A stretch of 15,658 bases of DNA from Oscillospiraceae bacterium (GCA_022508735.1 JAFLUQ010000044.1:1-15658), one strand, 5' to 3'. Shown: positions 1 through 7,763, numbered from the stretch's first letter. Notes: generated by a model not told the origin, from the sequence alone. Program-made: numbers and translations.

Positions 1-695
1 ACGGCGAGGTAGCCCAGCTTGAGGAGAGCAGCATCGGCCTTGACGGCACGGCCTCTATCCTCACATTGGGCGGCGAGAGGCTTTCTCAGCGCCACTTCGA
101 CAACAGCCTTGCCGACTCGGCCTACCCTATGGGAACTGACCTTGTTATCGGCGGAAGCGAGCTTTACGAGACCGATTCCCAATGGGAAATAATCCCGGGC
201 CTTATCGGAGGGGAAAATCACGTTTCTCTCCAGTCCGTCAACAAGATGGGTTATTACATAACAGACTATAACGGCTTTGTGAAGCTGCTCCACGACGGCG
301 AGGGCAGCGAAGGCAGTAAGACAAAGCGCACGTTTATAAAGCGCGAGACCGATGAGGGTACGGCCTATGAGAGCCTGTCGTCCCCCGGTAAGTACCTTAA
401 CGTGAACGGTCACGGCGAGATAGTCCTCACTGACGAACCGGCGTATTTCGCGGTCACTGAGCTGGCGAAGCCCGCACTCACTGTCAGCGCTGACGGCGCA
501 GTCATCAGAGTCACCGGGCATAGCCGGCCGGGCGCGACTCTCGCGGTCGTGCTCACAGGGGACGAAACGGCAATAGTCTTTGCCGAGGCCGATGAAAACG
601 GCAGCTTTGAGTGCTCCTTCTCCCCCGCTCCCGGAGCATATACCGTAAACGCGGCCGGGCTCACCGCTAAAATCACAACAGGAGGTGCCCTGTAA
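1..695 (+). CDS. C-terminal part of a secreted protein with an AbfB-like domain and a terminal Ig-like domain (5' end outside window)
   Basis: The reading frame is open from base 3 and continues to the TAA at 693-695, so the start lies upstream of the window. A TTG at 66 exists, but nothing suggests it is the true start. Roughly 20 residues after that TTG, a segment with motifs such as VSLQSVN, GYYITDYNG, RTFIKR and SPGKYL resembles the beta-trefoil AbfB fold (CBM42), which binds arabinofuranose side chains of plant polymers. After about residue 130 (numbered from the TTG) comes an 80-residue Ig-like beta-sandwich (SRPGATL, ENGSFECSFSPAPGAYT), common at the ends of secreted clostridial hydrolases. 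The catalytic part is missing, so the enzymatic activity cannot be named; it is plausibly an arabinan- or arabinoxylan-acting hydrolase. Its stop overlaps the next start (TAATG), implying translational coupling. The AbfB call is by motif memory, moderate confidence; the frame itself is secure. Confidence 0.8.
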   Translation, partial: GEVAQLEESSIGLDGTASILTLGGERLSQRHFDNSLADSAYPMGTDLVIGGSELYETDSQWEIIPGLIGGENHVSLQSVNKMGYYITDYNGFVKLLHDGEGSEGSKTKRTFIKRETDEGTAYESLSSPGKYLNVNGHGEIVLTDEPAYFAVTELAKPALTVSADGAVIRVTGHSRPGATLAVVLTGDETAIVFAEADENGSFECSFSPAPGAYTVNAAGLTAKITTGGAL

Positions 696-2440
696 TGAAA
701 AAGCTCATATTTATATTATCCGTACTCGTTTCCACTATTGCGCTGACTCTTTCGGCCCAGGCCTATGGAAGCTACAAATTTAACTTAGGCAGTGTAATGT
801 TGGGTCCGCGGCCCGATACCGTGGACAACACACTAAAGCCGGGGAAAGGTTCTATTCTTATCGATAGTACCGGTTCCGCCCTTCTTTTTGACGGCAGCTA
901 CGGCGTCGATCTCGGCAGAGTTGAAGAAACTTTCACGGTTTCCGCAAGAGTAAAGATCACCTCAACCGGCGACACTCAGACCTTGTTTTTCAAAAACATG
1001 GGCGACGACAAAAATCAGAAGTGGACCGGCGTTATTTTTGCGGGCGGCGTGCCCACCATATGGCGGCACGACGGCAAGACCTACGGCTGGAGCCGCCTCG
1101 GCAGCTCCGCCGGGAACTGCCTTGACCGCTGGATAGACATTGAATATGCCGAGAACAACGGCTACGGGCAGCTCTATGTGGACGGACGGCTGGTTTCCTC
1201 CGGCTCTGTGCTCAGCGGCGAAGGCGAGCTGTATATGGGTGCCACCTATTGGAGCGGCGATGCCATTTCCGGCGAAATAGAAAGTGTGACATTGGAGGAC
1301 TCAACCTTTAAATTTCTGGAATTCGGAGGTGAATATCTCGTTTCTGATTTAGACCTGAGCGCCGCAGAGAAGGGCATCGTGTGGACATCAAGCGACCCGA
1401 GCGTACTTTCCCCCGACGGAAAGATCACTCGCGGCGCAGAGGATAAAGAGGTTACCCTTACAGGAGTTAAAGACACCGCCTTGGGAAGGATCGAGCGTGA
1501 ATTCAGCTTCACCGTGCTGAAGGCCCCGGCTATGGTAAATAACGAGGTTGTTCTATCCTACAACTTTACCGACGAGACCGAGGGCATTATCCGTGACGAC
1601 AGCGGCAACGGCAACGATGGCGTTATCTTCGGCGGCATGAAGGGCAGCCGCTTCGACGGCAACGACGACTATGTTCAGATGCCCGAGGGCATTCTTGCCG
1701 GGCAAAAGAAATTTACTGTATATATGCGGCTCCGGCCTGAGATAGCCTACTCCAATCAGTTCACCTTCTGCTTTGGCAGCTCTGAAAATGAGTATTTCTT
1801 CCTCAACACCTCCCGCCCGGGCAGCAATGCAATTTCCCTTGCTCTCACCAACAGCGGCATAGGCGGCGAAAAGGAAATAAACAGCGTGCCCGGCCTTCGG
1901 ATCAATGAAAGTGCCGAGCTTGTAATAACAGTCAGCGAGACCGACGCCACCATGTACATAAACGGTATCCCCGTGGCGGCGGGCAGCCTTGGCATAAGCC
2001 CGTGGCATCTTCACAATACAACAAAAAATTATCTGGCAAAGTCCATATTTAACGATCCGCTGTACCGCGGTAACATCTATGAGTTTACCATCTATCCGCG
2101 AGTAATGACTGAAGAAGAAATTCGCGCTATGGCTCCCGAGACCACTGAGCCGGGATATATCACACGCCTTAACTGGAAAGACGGTAAGCTCAAAATAAAC
2201 ACAAGCCGCTTCTGCATGATAGCCGCTCAGTTTATGGACGAAAACGGAGAAGTAATTCTTTCTGCCACAAGAAAGGTATCATCCGACAGTCTTGAAACGT
2301 CTATAGACTGCTCTGAAATCTTTGATAGGATAAAAGATATCCGCATAGCGGCGTACGACGCGGACACAGGCATAGTTAAGGACATGGTAAACATAGCGGC
2401 AAATATTATTGAATTTGAAGCAGAGGAAGAGACTGAGTAG
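695..2440 (+). CDS. Secreted protein with two LamG/concanavalin A-like domains and an Ig-like module
   Basis: The 581-residue protein starts at an ATG overlapping the upstream stop, with GGAGG at 681-685. Residues 1-23 form a signal peptide (KK, then a hydrophobic run, cleavage after AQA). Residues about 50-200 form a first LamG-like jelly roll (LLFDGSYGVDLG, GQLYVDGRLV). Residues about 205-277 match the atrophied bacterial Ig type (IVWTSSDPSVLSPDGKIT). Residues about 285-470 form a second LamG_3-like domain with its typical opening (DDSGNGNDG, FDGNDDYVQMP) and strand MYINGIPV. The last 100 residues form another Ig-like tail. No catalytic motif, sortase signal, dockerin or SLH repeat is visible. 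Such proteins usually bind glycans outside the cell, and the AbfB-type neighbour suggests the same target. LamG folds can also be catalytic (GH16, for example), but I see no acid pair to support that. Confidence 0.85.
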   Translation: MKKLIFILSVLVSTIALTLSAQAYGSYKFNLGSVMLGPRPDTVDNTLKPGKGSILIDSTGSALLFDGSYGVDLGRVEETFTVSARVKITSTGDTQTLFFKNMGDDKNQKWTGVIFAGGVPTIWRHDGKTYGWSRLGSSAGNCLDRWIDIEYAENNGYGQLYVDGRLVSSGSVLSGEGELYMGATYWSGDAISGEIESVTLEDSTFKFLEFGGEYLVSDLDLSAAEKGIVWTSSDPSVLSPDGKITRGAEDKEVTLTGVKDTALGRIEREFSFTVLKAPAMVNNEVVLSYNFTDETEGIIRDDSGNGNDGVIFGGMKGSRFDGNDDYVQMPEGILAGQKKFTVYMRLRPEIAYSNQFTFCFGSSENEYFFLNTSRPGSNAISLALTNSGIGGEKEINSVPGLRINESAELVITVSETDATMYINGIPVAAGSLGISPWHLHNTTKNYLAKSIFNDPLYRGNIYEFTIYPRVMTEEEIRAMAPETTEPGYITRLNWKDGKLKINTSRFCMIAAQFMDENGEVILSATRKVSSDSLETSIDCSEIFDRIKDIRIAAYDADTGIVKDMVNIAANIIEFEAEEETE

Positions 2441-2982
2441 TGGATAATAAAATTAAAACTCTCCGTCAGTATTTTCTGTATTTTCTTATGTACTCTATTA
2501 TAGGCTGGCTATACGAGGTGTTCCTCGAGGTCGTGGTCTACCGGTGGGGCTTCTCTAATCGTGGCGTGCTCTATGGCCCATACTGCGTTATATATGGCTT
2601 TGGCGCGCTATTGCTGATATTTTCACTGACCAAGCTTAAAAACAGCGGGATAAGGCTCGGCCCTGTTCCGATAGCTCCGGTGCTGGTGTTTATCGGTATA
2701 GTGGTGATCTCCACCACAGTTGAGCTTATAGGCAGCTATATAATGGAGGCCGCCACCGGCGGCTGGATGTGGGACTATACACGCTTTGCGTTTAACTTCC
2801 AGGGGCGGATAGCCCTCAACACCAGCCTTCGCTTCGGAGTGGGCGGAATGGTTTTTTTATACATATTCCAGCCGCTCTTTGAGCGCACGGTCGGCCGCAT
2901 GAGCCGCCGGGCACTAAGCGCGGTGAGCACCATTGTGGCTGTGATATTCTTTGCCGATGTATTTTTTACCTTTGTATTATAA
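2440..2982 (+). CDS. CmpB-family multi-pass membrane protein (putative ABC-transporter-type permease)
   Basis: The 180-residue protein starts with GTG overlapping the preceding TAG (TAGTG), with a GAGGA element about 12 bases upstream, so it is probably translationally coupled to the LamG gene. Hydrophobic segments lie near residues 9-30, 46-65, 78-102, 133-150 and 157-179, suggesting five membrane spans. Conserved-looking motifs are GWLYEV, NRGVLYGPYC, IYGFGAL, ELIGSYI, a WDY after the third helix, and FQGRIALN. Together these match the family usually labelled putative ABC transporter permease (CmpB type, PF06541) in clostridia. No ATPase or binding protein is nearby, so a transport role is unproven and the family's real function is poorly known. 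Its length is normal for the short members. The gene ends 18 bases before a strong terminator. Confidence 0.85.
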   Translation: MDNKIKTLRQYFLYFLMYSIIGWLYEVFLEVVVYRWGFSNRGVLYGPYCVIYGFGALLLIFSLTKLKNSGIRLGPVPIAPVLVFIGIVVISTTVELIGSYIMEAATGGWMWDYTRFAFNFQGRIALNTSLRFGVGGMVFLYIFQPLFERTVGRMSRRALSAVSTIVAVIFFADVFFTFVL

Positions 2983-3000
2983 GACTTATAAGACACACAA

Positions 3001-3028
3001 AAAAACGGAACCATGCGGTTCCGTTTTT
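3001..3028. terminator. Bidirectional Rho-independent terminator between convergent genes
   Basis: A perfect 12-bp inverted repeat (AAAAACGGAACC / GGTTCCGTTTTT) encloses a 4-base loop (ATGC). A-runs on the left and T-runs on the right give a U-tract on either strand. It sits between the stop of the CmpB-family gene (2982, +) and the stop of the SCP2 gene (3042, -), so it can end both convergent transcripts. Confidence 0.93.
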
Positions 3029-3041
3029 GATTTGCCTCTAT

Positions 3042-3581
3042 TTACTTCTCAGCCTTTTTGGGAGCAGCCTTCTTAACAGGAGCCTTCTTGGGAGCTTCCT
3101 TCTTCGCAGCGGCCTTCTTTTCAGCGGCAGCCTTCTTGGCGGCTTCCTTCTCAGCGGCCTTAGCAGCCTTCTCTGCTTCCTTCTGAGCCTTGGCAGCTTC
3201 CTTCGCGGCCTTCTCAGCTTCGATCTCTTCTTTTGTTCTCTTCTTCTTAGGTGCGGGAACACTCTCAATAAGAGCCTTCAGCTCAAGAGCTCTGCCAACG
3301 TCGCCCTGAATGTGGAGCTGACCGTTAGTATAAGCAGCAACAGGACTGAGCTTGCCGCCGGCGATCTGAGTAAAGGTCTCGGCATCAGCAATAAGACGGG
3401 CATCGTTATCCCAGTAATCATAGGGCTCAACGTTCACGCTGCCATCCTTCACCTGAATGTAAAACTTGCCTTCGCCCTCACCGACAATGACGCACTCAAA
3501 AGCAACATCGCCGTTTACGACGTCAGCCTTGGCCTTGGCAAGGCCTTTTTTTACTGTTTCGTAAATCTTCTCAAATGTCAT
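3042..3581 (-). CDS. SCP2 sterol-carrier-type domain protein with a Lys/Ala-rich histone H1-like tail
   Basis: The start is placed at ATG 3581-3579 (MTFEKIYE) because AGGAGGA at 3591-3597 lies 9 bases upstream; an in-frame TTG at 3605 would put that ribosome binding site inside the gene. The product is 179 residues. Residues 1-105 resemble an SCP2 lipid-binding domain (FYIQVKDGSVNVEP, ARLIADAETFTQIAGGKLSP, YTNGQLHIQGDVGRALEL). Residues 111-179 are almost entirely Lys, Ala and Glu. The first part (about 115-158) looks like a charged single alpha-helix; the end carries PKKAP and APKKA repeats like histone H1 or bacterial H1-like proteins. About 24 of the 69 tail residues are Lys, giving a strongly basic tail that could bind nucleic acid or acidic lipids. 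It has its own promoter and a shared terminator, so it is probably monocistronic. Function is unknown; the SCP2 call is fairly firm, the role of the tail is inference. Confidence 0.88.
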   Translation of the reverse strand: MTFEKIYETVKKGLAKAKADVVNGDVAFECVIVGEGEGKFYIQVKDGSVNVEPYDYWDNDARLIADAETFTQIAGGKLSPVAAYTNGQLHIQGDVGRALELKALIESVPAPKKKRTKEEIEAEKAAKEAAKAQKEAEKAAKAAEKEAAKKAAAEKKAAAKKEAPKKAPVKKAAPKKAEK

Positions 3582-3618
3582 TTGGAAAATTCCTCCTATG
3601 CACAATAAGATAATATAA

Positions 3619-3647
3619 ATTATACATTATGACTGAAAGGCCGTCAA
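3619..3647 (-). promoter_or_regulatory. Sigma-A-type promoter of the SCP2-domain gene
   Basis: Read on the minus strand, TTGACG (3642-3647) and TATAAT (3619-3624) are separated by exactly 17 bases, just upstream of the SCP2 start at 3581. The predicted transcript leader is about 30 bases and includes the AGGAGGA site. Confidence 0.8.
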
Positions 3648-3700
3648 TGATAAAAATGCACAAATTTACATGTTGAAATTACCTATTATTTACAAAAATA

Positions 3701-5455
3701 CTACAGCATTTTTGCAGTTCCGCCGTATACCATGCCCTGCTCGCCGTCAATAGTAACGACGGTTCCGGTCTTGAGGAGCTTTGTGGCGTTCTTTGCACCC
3801 ACGATAACAGGGATATCAAGTGCCAAGCCAACAACGCTGGCATGGCAGCCAACGCCCTCTTCCTCGCAGATTATTCCGGCGCAGCGCTTTATCATGGGCA
3901 GCATGTAGTTTGCCGTCTTTGGCACACAGATTATCATGCCGTCGTGGAACCGCTTCATATCTTCTTCAAAGTTCTGCGACACGAGCAGCTCGCCGCTGGC
4001 GTTCAGCTTATTTATGCTGCTGCCCTGAACAAGCACGTCGCCCACAAGGTGAACCTTGAGAATGTTTGTGGTGCCGCTGACTCCAACTGGAGCGCCGCCG
4101 GTTATAACAACAACGTCGCCGTCGGAAACAAGGCCCGTGGACTTGGCTATATCAACGGCTAAGTCAAACAGCTCATCGGTAGAGTCAACGAACTTGCTTC
4201 TGGCAGGCACAACACCCCAGGCAAGGGCGAGCTGACGGTAGTTTTTCTCGCTTATGGTCGGAACGATTATCGGGCAGTCGGGGCGGAACTTGCTTATCAT
4301 TCTGGCCGTATAGCCCGACTGTGTAACGGTTATGATGGCCGCCGCGCCGAGGTCTATGGCCGTGGTGCAGGTAGCGTGGCTGATGGCGTTTGTTATAGAA
4401 ATATCATTTCCGATAGAGTTTTCGGCAAACCTGGCCTTATAGTCTATGGCCTGCTCTGTTGTCTCAGCTATCTTTGCCATAGTCCTGGCCGCTTCAACCG
4501 GGTGCTTGCCTGCGGCCGTCTCGCCGGAGAGCATTATCGCGCTTGTGCCGTCATATATCGCGTTAGCTATGTCGGTGACCTCAGCTCTGGTGGGCCTGGG
4601 ATTGTTTATCATGGACTCAAGCATCTGTGTGGCGGTTATGGCTGTTTTTCCTGCCGCATAGCACTTCTTTATGAGCATCTTCTGAATCCGTGGCAGCTCC
4701 TCCATTGCGATCTCAACGCCCATGTCTCCGCGGGCAACCATAATGCCGTCGGCAACGGCGAGGATCTCGTCGATATTGTTCACGCCCTCACGGTTCTCTA
4801 TTTTTGCAATTATACGTATATCCGCACAGCCGCAGTCTTCAAGAATTTTCTTTACCTCAAGCACATCATAAGCGTTTCTGACAAATGAAGCCGCAATATA
4901 GTCCACATCCTGCTGCGCACCGAAAATTATGTCGGCCTTGTCGCCCTCGTTCATATAAGGCATTTCAATGTGGGTATCGGGAAGGTTGATGCTCTTGCGA
5001 TTGCGAAGCACGCCTCCGTTTATAACGCGGCAGTTGATGTCGGGCTTGTTTATTGACTCGACCTCAAGCTCGATAAGGCCGTCGTCGATAAGTATGCGGC
5101 TGCCGGACTTAAGCTCGTCGGGCAGGCCCGGATATGTGACGCTGACGCGCTTTTCATCGCCCTCGATATCTTCGGTAGTGAGAGTGTATTTGCCGCCGGT
5201 CTCAACCTCAACCATGTCATTTTTAAAGGTTTTGATGCGGATCTCAGGCCCGCGGGTATCAAGCATGATAGCGATAGGCAGATCAAGCTCATCACGGATC
5301 TTTTTTACCGCGTTCATACGCACCAGATGGTCTGCATGAACCCCGTGGGAGAAGTTCAGTCTTGCTACGTTCATGCCATTAAGCATCAATTTTTTGAGAA
5401 CCTCAGGATCGTCGGTAGCAGGACCAAGCGTACAGATGATTTTCGTTCTTCTCAT
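3701..5455 (-). CDS. pyk: Pyruvate kinase with extra C-terminal PEP-utiliser-like domain
   Basis: Catalyses phosphoenolpyruvate + ADP to pyruvate + ATP, the last step of cytoplasmic glycolysis. The 584-residue length matches the longer Gram-positive form. Visible landmarks are R32 with NFSHG (34-38), the potassium/substrate segment LDTRGPEIR (65-73), the B-domain hinge at DDG (124-126), catalytic K218 with metal ligand E220 (IIAKIENREG), D244 in ARGDMG, and T276 in TATQML. E71 in GPEIR is the residue type linked to potassium-dependent enzymes (Glu117 in rabbit numbering). Residues about 475-584 form the extra domain related to the mobile His domain of PEP-using enzymes, containing GCHASVVG and IPVIVG; known members keep activity without catalysis by this domain. 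The ATG is preceded by GGAAGGGA. The gene lies 51 bases behind the SH3 gene on the same strand with no good promoter of its own in the gap, so co-transcription is likely. Confidence 0.97.
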   Translation of the reverse strand: MRRTKIICTLGPATDDPEVLKKLMLNGMNVARLNFSHGVHADHLVRMNAVKKIRDELDLPIAIMLDTRGPEIRIKTFKNDMVEVETGGKYTLTTEDIEGDEKRVSVTYPGLPDELKSGSRILIDDGLIELEVESINKPDINCRVINGGVLRNRKSINLPDTHIEMPYMNEGDKADIIFGAQQDVDYIAASFVRNAYDVLEVKKILEDCGCADIRIIAKIENREGVNNIDEILAVADGIMVARGDMGVEIAMEELPRIQKMLIKKCYAAGKTAITATQMLESMINNPRPTRAEVTDIANAIYDGTSAIMLSGETAAGKHPVEAARTMAKIAETTEQAIDYKARFAENSIGNDISITNAISHATCTTAIDLGAAAIITVTQSGYTARMISKFRPDCPIIVPTISEKNYRQLALAWGVVPARSKFVDSTDELFDLAVDIAKSTGLVSDGDVVVITGGAPVGVSGTTNILKVHLVGDVLVQGSSINKLNASGELLVSQNFEEDMKRFHDGMIICVPKTANYMLPMIKRCAGIICEEEGVGCHASVVGLALDIPVIVGAKNATKLLKTGTVVTIDGEQGMVYGGTAKML

Positions 5456-5480
5456 AATTTTCCCTTCCTCTTTTATATTT

Positions 5481-5498
5481 TCCGGTTTTTCCGGTTTT
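5481..5498. repeat. Short tandem 9-mer repeat ahead of pyk
   Basis: TCCGGTTTT occurs twice head to tail (5481-5489 and 5490-5498) in the 51-base gap between the SH3 gene stop and the pyk start. It lies upstream of the pyk ribosome binding site. It could be a regulator site or chance in an AT-rich gap; nothing further is visible. Confidence 0.4.
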
Positions 5499-5506
5499 AT
5501 ACATTA

Positions 5507-6538
5507 TCATTTTTGAACATAGTCGCTGTATACATAGCCGATCTTGCCGTTATAATCCACTAAATAGTAGCCGTTTTCCATCTCGCCGAGATATGTTACC
5601 TCGATTCCGCCGGGAACAACATCGATAACATCGCAGTCGGTGTTCGGCTCAGGCCGCAGATTCACCCCGGTGAGCACGAATAGCGTATCACCTTCGCTTA
5701 CAGCCTCGACGGGAACATTCTTCATTTTTTCATCATTGGCTTTATCGTCCTCGTCGTCCTCATCGTCCCCGTCGTTATCATCTTCGCTGTCGGAAGGGGG
5801 CTCCGGTTTCTCGGCCGTCAAAGCCGAACCGCGGACAAAGCCAACATTTCCGTCATAATATATTTCAATAAAGCCATTTTCTGCAAAATTTCTGACCTCT
5901 ACAGCCTCACCGCCGTGGATGCGGCATATCTCGTCGCTCTCGCTGTCAGCTTCAAAATACATGGGTATATTTTCGCCGCGGCCGCGATTTACATAATACA
6001 CTATGCCCTCATTCCGGGAAGTGGTCTCGTCGGTGATAATTCGTGTAAGAGCAAATAGCCGGTCACGCTGGGAATCGGTCAGAGAAAGCTTTTCGATCTC
6101 TCCGGCTATGCTTTTTGCCCTCTCGTAATCCTGAGCGTTTATTATGCCGGAAAGGGCACGTATTCTTTCGTCAGCGTACTTTCCGTCAGAAAGACTGCTG
6201 TATAGCTTATCCATATCATCAACTATAGCAAGACTGCTGTAATCATATCTGCATGAATCGAGGATATTGAGCCCCTCGGCAAACTCCTCAGACTTGAAGC
6301 AGTCGGCCGCGTCAAGATAAGCGGTGAGTATATCAAATACCCGCTCGTCATCTACGCTGGCCTCGCCGCGTTCGATGGCAAAATTATATAGTCTGCGTGC
6401 CCGCTCGTAATCGCCGCTCACCATGGCGCTTTCAGCCATTTTAACTGTGCGGCTTCTGGCTTCACAGGTGACAAGTGCCACAGCCGTGGCCGCAAGCACT
6501 ATGAGCAGCACAAATATCAGAGCTATTGCTTTTTTCAT
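5507..6538 (-). CDS. Membrane-anchored or secreted protein with two bacterial SH3 domains
   Basis: The start is set at ATG 6538-6536 (MKKAIALIF), because GGAGGTG lies 6 bases upstream; the in-frame ATG at 6553 overlaps that site. The product is 343 residues. Residues 1-25 are a basic start plus hydrophobic stretch (signal peptide or N-terminal anchor). Residues about 30-172 are helical and TPR-like (SGDYERARRLYNFAI, AQDYERAKSIA). Residues about 178-240 form a first SH3b-like domain (YYVNRGRGENIPMY, GNVGFVRGSAL). Residues 249-270 are an acidic Asp/Glu linker. Residues about 284-343 form a canonical SH3b domain (GVNLRPEPNTDCDVIDVV, GKIGYVYSDYV). SH3b domains commonly bind peptidoglycan peptides, so an envelope role is likely. 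No hydrolase domain is present. It has a strong promoter of its own and lies upstream of pyk on the same strand. Confidence 0.87.
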   Translation of the reverse strand: MKKAIALIFVLLIVLAATAVALVTCEARSRTVKMAESAMVSGDYERARRLYNFAIERGEASVDDERVFDILTAYLDAADCFKSEEFAEGLNILDSCRYDYSSLAIVDDMDKLYSSLSDGKYADERIRALSGIINAQDYERAKSIAGEIEKLSLTDSQRDRLFALTRIITDETTSRNEGIVYYVNRGRGENIPMYFEADSESDEICRIHGGEAVEVRNFAENGFIEIYYDGNVGFVRGSALTAEKPEPPSDSEDDNDGDDEDDEDDKANDEKMKNVPVEAVSEGDTLFVLTGVNLRPEPNTDCDVIDVVPGGIEVTYLGEMENGYYLVDYNGKIGYVYSDYVQK

Positions 6539-6572
6539 TTTACGCACCTCCATAAGGATATCCCTCTATACT

Positions 6573-6601
6573 ATTCTACCATGATGTGAACTTTTTGTCA
6601 A
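6573..6601 (-). promoter_or_regulatory. Consensus sigma-A promoter for the SH3-domain gene (and probably pyk)
   Basis: On the minus strand TTGACA (6596-6601, perfect) and TAGAAT (6573-6578) are spaced by 17 bases. Transcription would begin near 6566, about 28 bases before the chosen ATG at 6538. It falls in the 70-base gap after the MBL gene, whose stop is at 6609-6611. Confidence 0.83.
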
Positions 6602-6608
6602 TCACTAT

Positions 6609-7670
6609 TTACGGCTTGCAGTAGCCACAGGGATGGAAGCCGGAATTTACAGCCTCCTCCAGGCTGTATAGATAGACGCGATTCTGTTCAGACGGCAGAG
6701 AATGGCAATTGGGGCGATGATATACCTGACTGGATATATTGCCTATGTACATCGGTTCAGCAGTCTCCGCCGGGTCGGTTTCAGCACTGTCGGCCGCTGC
6801 TTCTGTGGCGTCGCCCTTCTCGGCATTCACAATTAGGGCATAGCCGTCTGACCGGAAAACAACAGTGCCGTTTTTGTCGGTTCTGTAAACTGCGGCTCCG
6901 CTGTCATAAAGCCGAGAGAGCGTTTCCTCGTGGGGATGACCGTGGCGGGAATTATCCTCAACAGAGATAACCGCATAGGCCGGGTTTACGGCGCGCAAAA
7001 ATTGATATGAGCTGGAATCGCGGCTGCCGTGGTGGCCGACCTTGAGAACGGTGGATTCAATGCTTCGTCCGCTGTCAAGTATCCTTTTTTCGGCTTTCTC
7101 CCCGGCATCGCCGGTAAACAGAAACGACACATCATGATACACCAGACGCAGAACCAGCGAATTGTCGTTATCATCGTTGGTGATCTCCATAGGTCCCAAG
7201 AAGGTCACGCTTGCGCCGCCGAGGCTGAAGCCGTCGCCCGGTGAGGGCACGGTCAGAGGTATTCCTTTTTCGTCGAGCTTTCGGGTGAGCTTATCAAAAA
7301 AGCTGTTGTCCGTTTCTGCCATAGGCGAAAAGCACTCCCCGGCGTCGGCGAAGCAGAGCGCGCCGCTTATGCCGCCGATGTGATCTTCATGGGGATGGGT
7401 GGCTATAACACAGTCGAGATATCTGATGCCCATATCACGGAGATAGGAATATATAAGCGACGAGTCGGTGTAATTCCCGCCGTCAATAAGCATAGCCCTT
7501 CCCTCACAGATGACGAGGGCGCAGTCGGCCTGACCAACATCTATAAAGTGAACCTCCAGCCCGGTCCCGTAGCCCGTAAGCTCGGCCGGCAATTTGCTTT
7601 CCGGCGGCATAAAGTAACACGCAGTCATAAGAACCGCCAGCAGAATTATTATTGATAACAGCCTTTTCAT
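6609..7670 (-). CDS. ComEC-like metallo-beta-lactamase-fold lipoprotein with C-terminal Ada-type zinc-site domain
   Basis: The start is placed at ATG 7670-7668 (MKRLLSIII), preceded by GGAGGT at 7675-7680; further upstream in-frame ATGs would add a non-secretory leader. The product is 353 residues. Residues 1-18 are a signal peptide ending in MTAC, a plausible lipobox with Cys18 as the lipidated residue. The hydrolase core starts at VHFIDVGQADC (40-50). It carries H92-P-H94-E-D96-H97 (metal-binding HxHxDH), FLFTGDAGEKAE, KVGHHGSRDSS and the late SRHGHPHEE motif, all typical of the ComEC/Rec2-type competence hydrolase domain, here without ComEC membrane channel segments. After a Thr/Glu/Ala linker, residues 308-353 form a small domain with H318, C322, C348 and C351 (YHRPNC, HPCGYCKP), like the Ada metal-binding fold found at the end of many clostridial secreted nucleases. 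An extracellular nuclease or phosphodiesterase role is inference; substrate unknown. Confidence 0.92.
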   Translation of the reverse strand: MKRLLSIIILLAVLMTACYFMPPESKLPAELTGYGTGLEVHFIDVGQADCALVICEGRAMLIDGGNYTDSSLIYSYLRDMGIRYLDCVIATHPHEDHIGGISGALCFADAGECFSPMAETDNSFFDKLTRKLDEKGIPLTVPSPGDGFSLGGASVTFLGPMEITNDDNDNSLVLRLVYHDVSFLFTGDAGEKAEKRILDSGRSIESTVLKVGHHGSRDSSSYQFLRAVNPAYAVISVEDNSRHGHPHEETLSRLYDSGAAVYRTDKNGTVVFRSDGYALIVNAEKGDATEAAADSAETDPAETAEPMYIGNISSQVYHRPNCHSLPSEQNRVYLYSLEEAVNSGFHPCGYCKP

Positions 7671-7703
7671 TTTTACCTCCATCGAGCCGCCGCAGAGAAG
7701 AAA

Positions 7704-7718
7704 CATAGCGGCGCTATG
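7704..7718 (-). terminator. Weak hairpin behind the alpha-galactosidase gene
   Basis: CATAGC / GCTATG pair around a 3-base loop. On the minus strand the hairpin is followed by the pyrimidine-rich TTTCTTCTC. The stem is short and the tract imperfect, so this is at best a weak terminator between the alpha-galactosidase and MBL genes; I found no clear promoter for the MBL gene in this gap (7671-7763). Confidence 0.35.
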
Positions 7719-7763
7719 ATAAGCCGCGCGCAGGCTCCGCGTCATCGGTCAAATATGCGCTTT

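Noticed and set aside
3027..3608. 193-residue Leu/Ser-rich frame on the plus strand that could pass as a membrane protein
   Set aside because: It is the antisense of the SCP2 gene; its Leu-Ser-Gly pattern is the complement of Lys/Ala codons. It has no ribosome site and starts next to the terminator.
3842..4888. Several plus-strand frames opposite pyruvate kinase
   Set aside because: Pyk is certain and covers them; the frames show no motifs or translation signals.
5640..5858. Plus-strand frame rich in Ser
   Set aside because: It is the complement of the Asp/Glu linker (GAC/GAG codons) of the SH3-domain protein.
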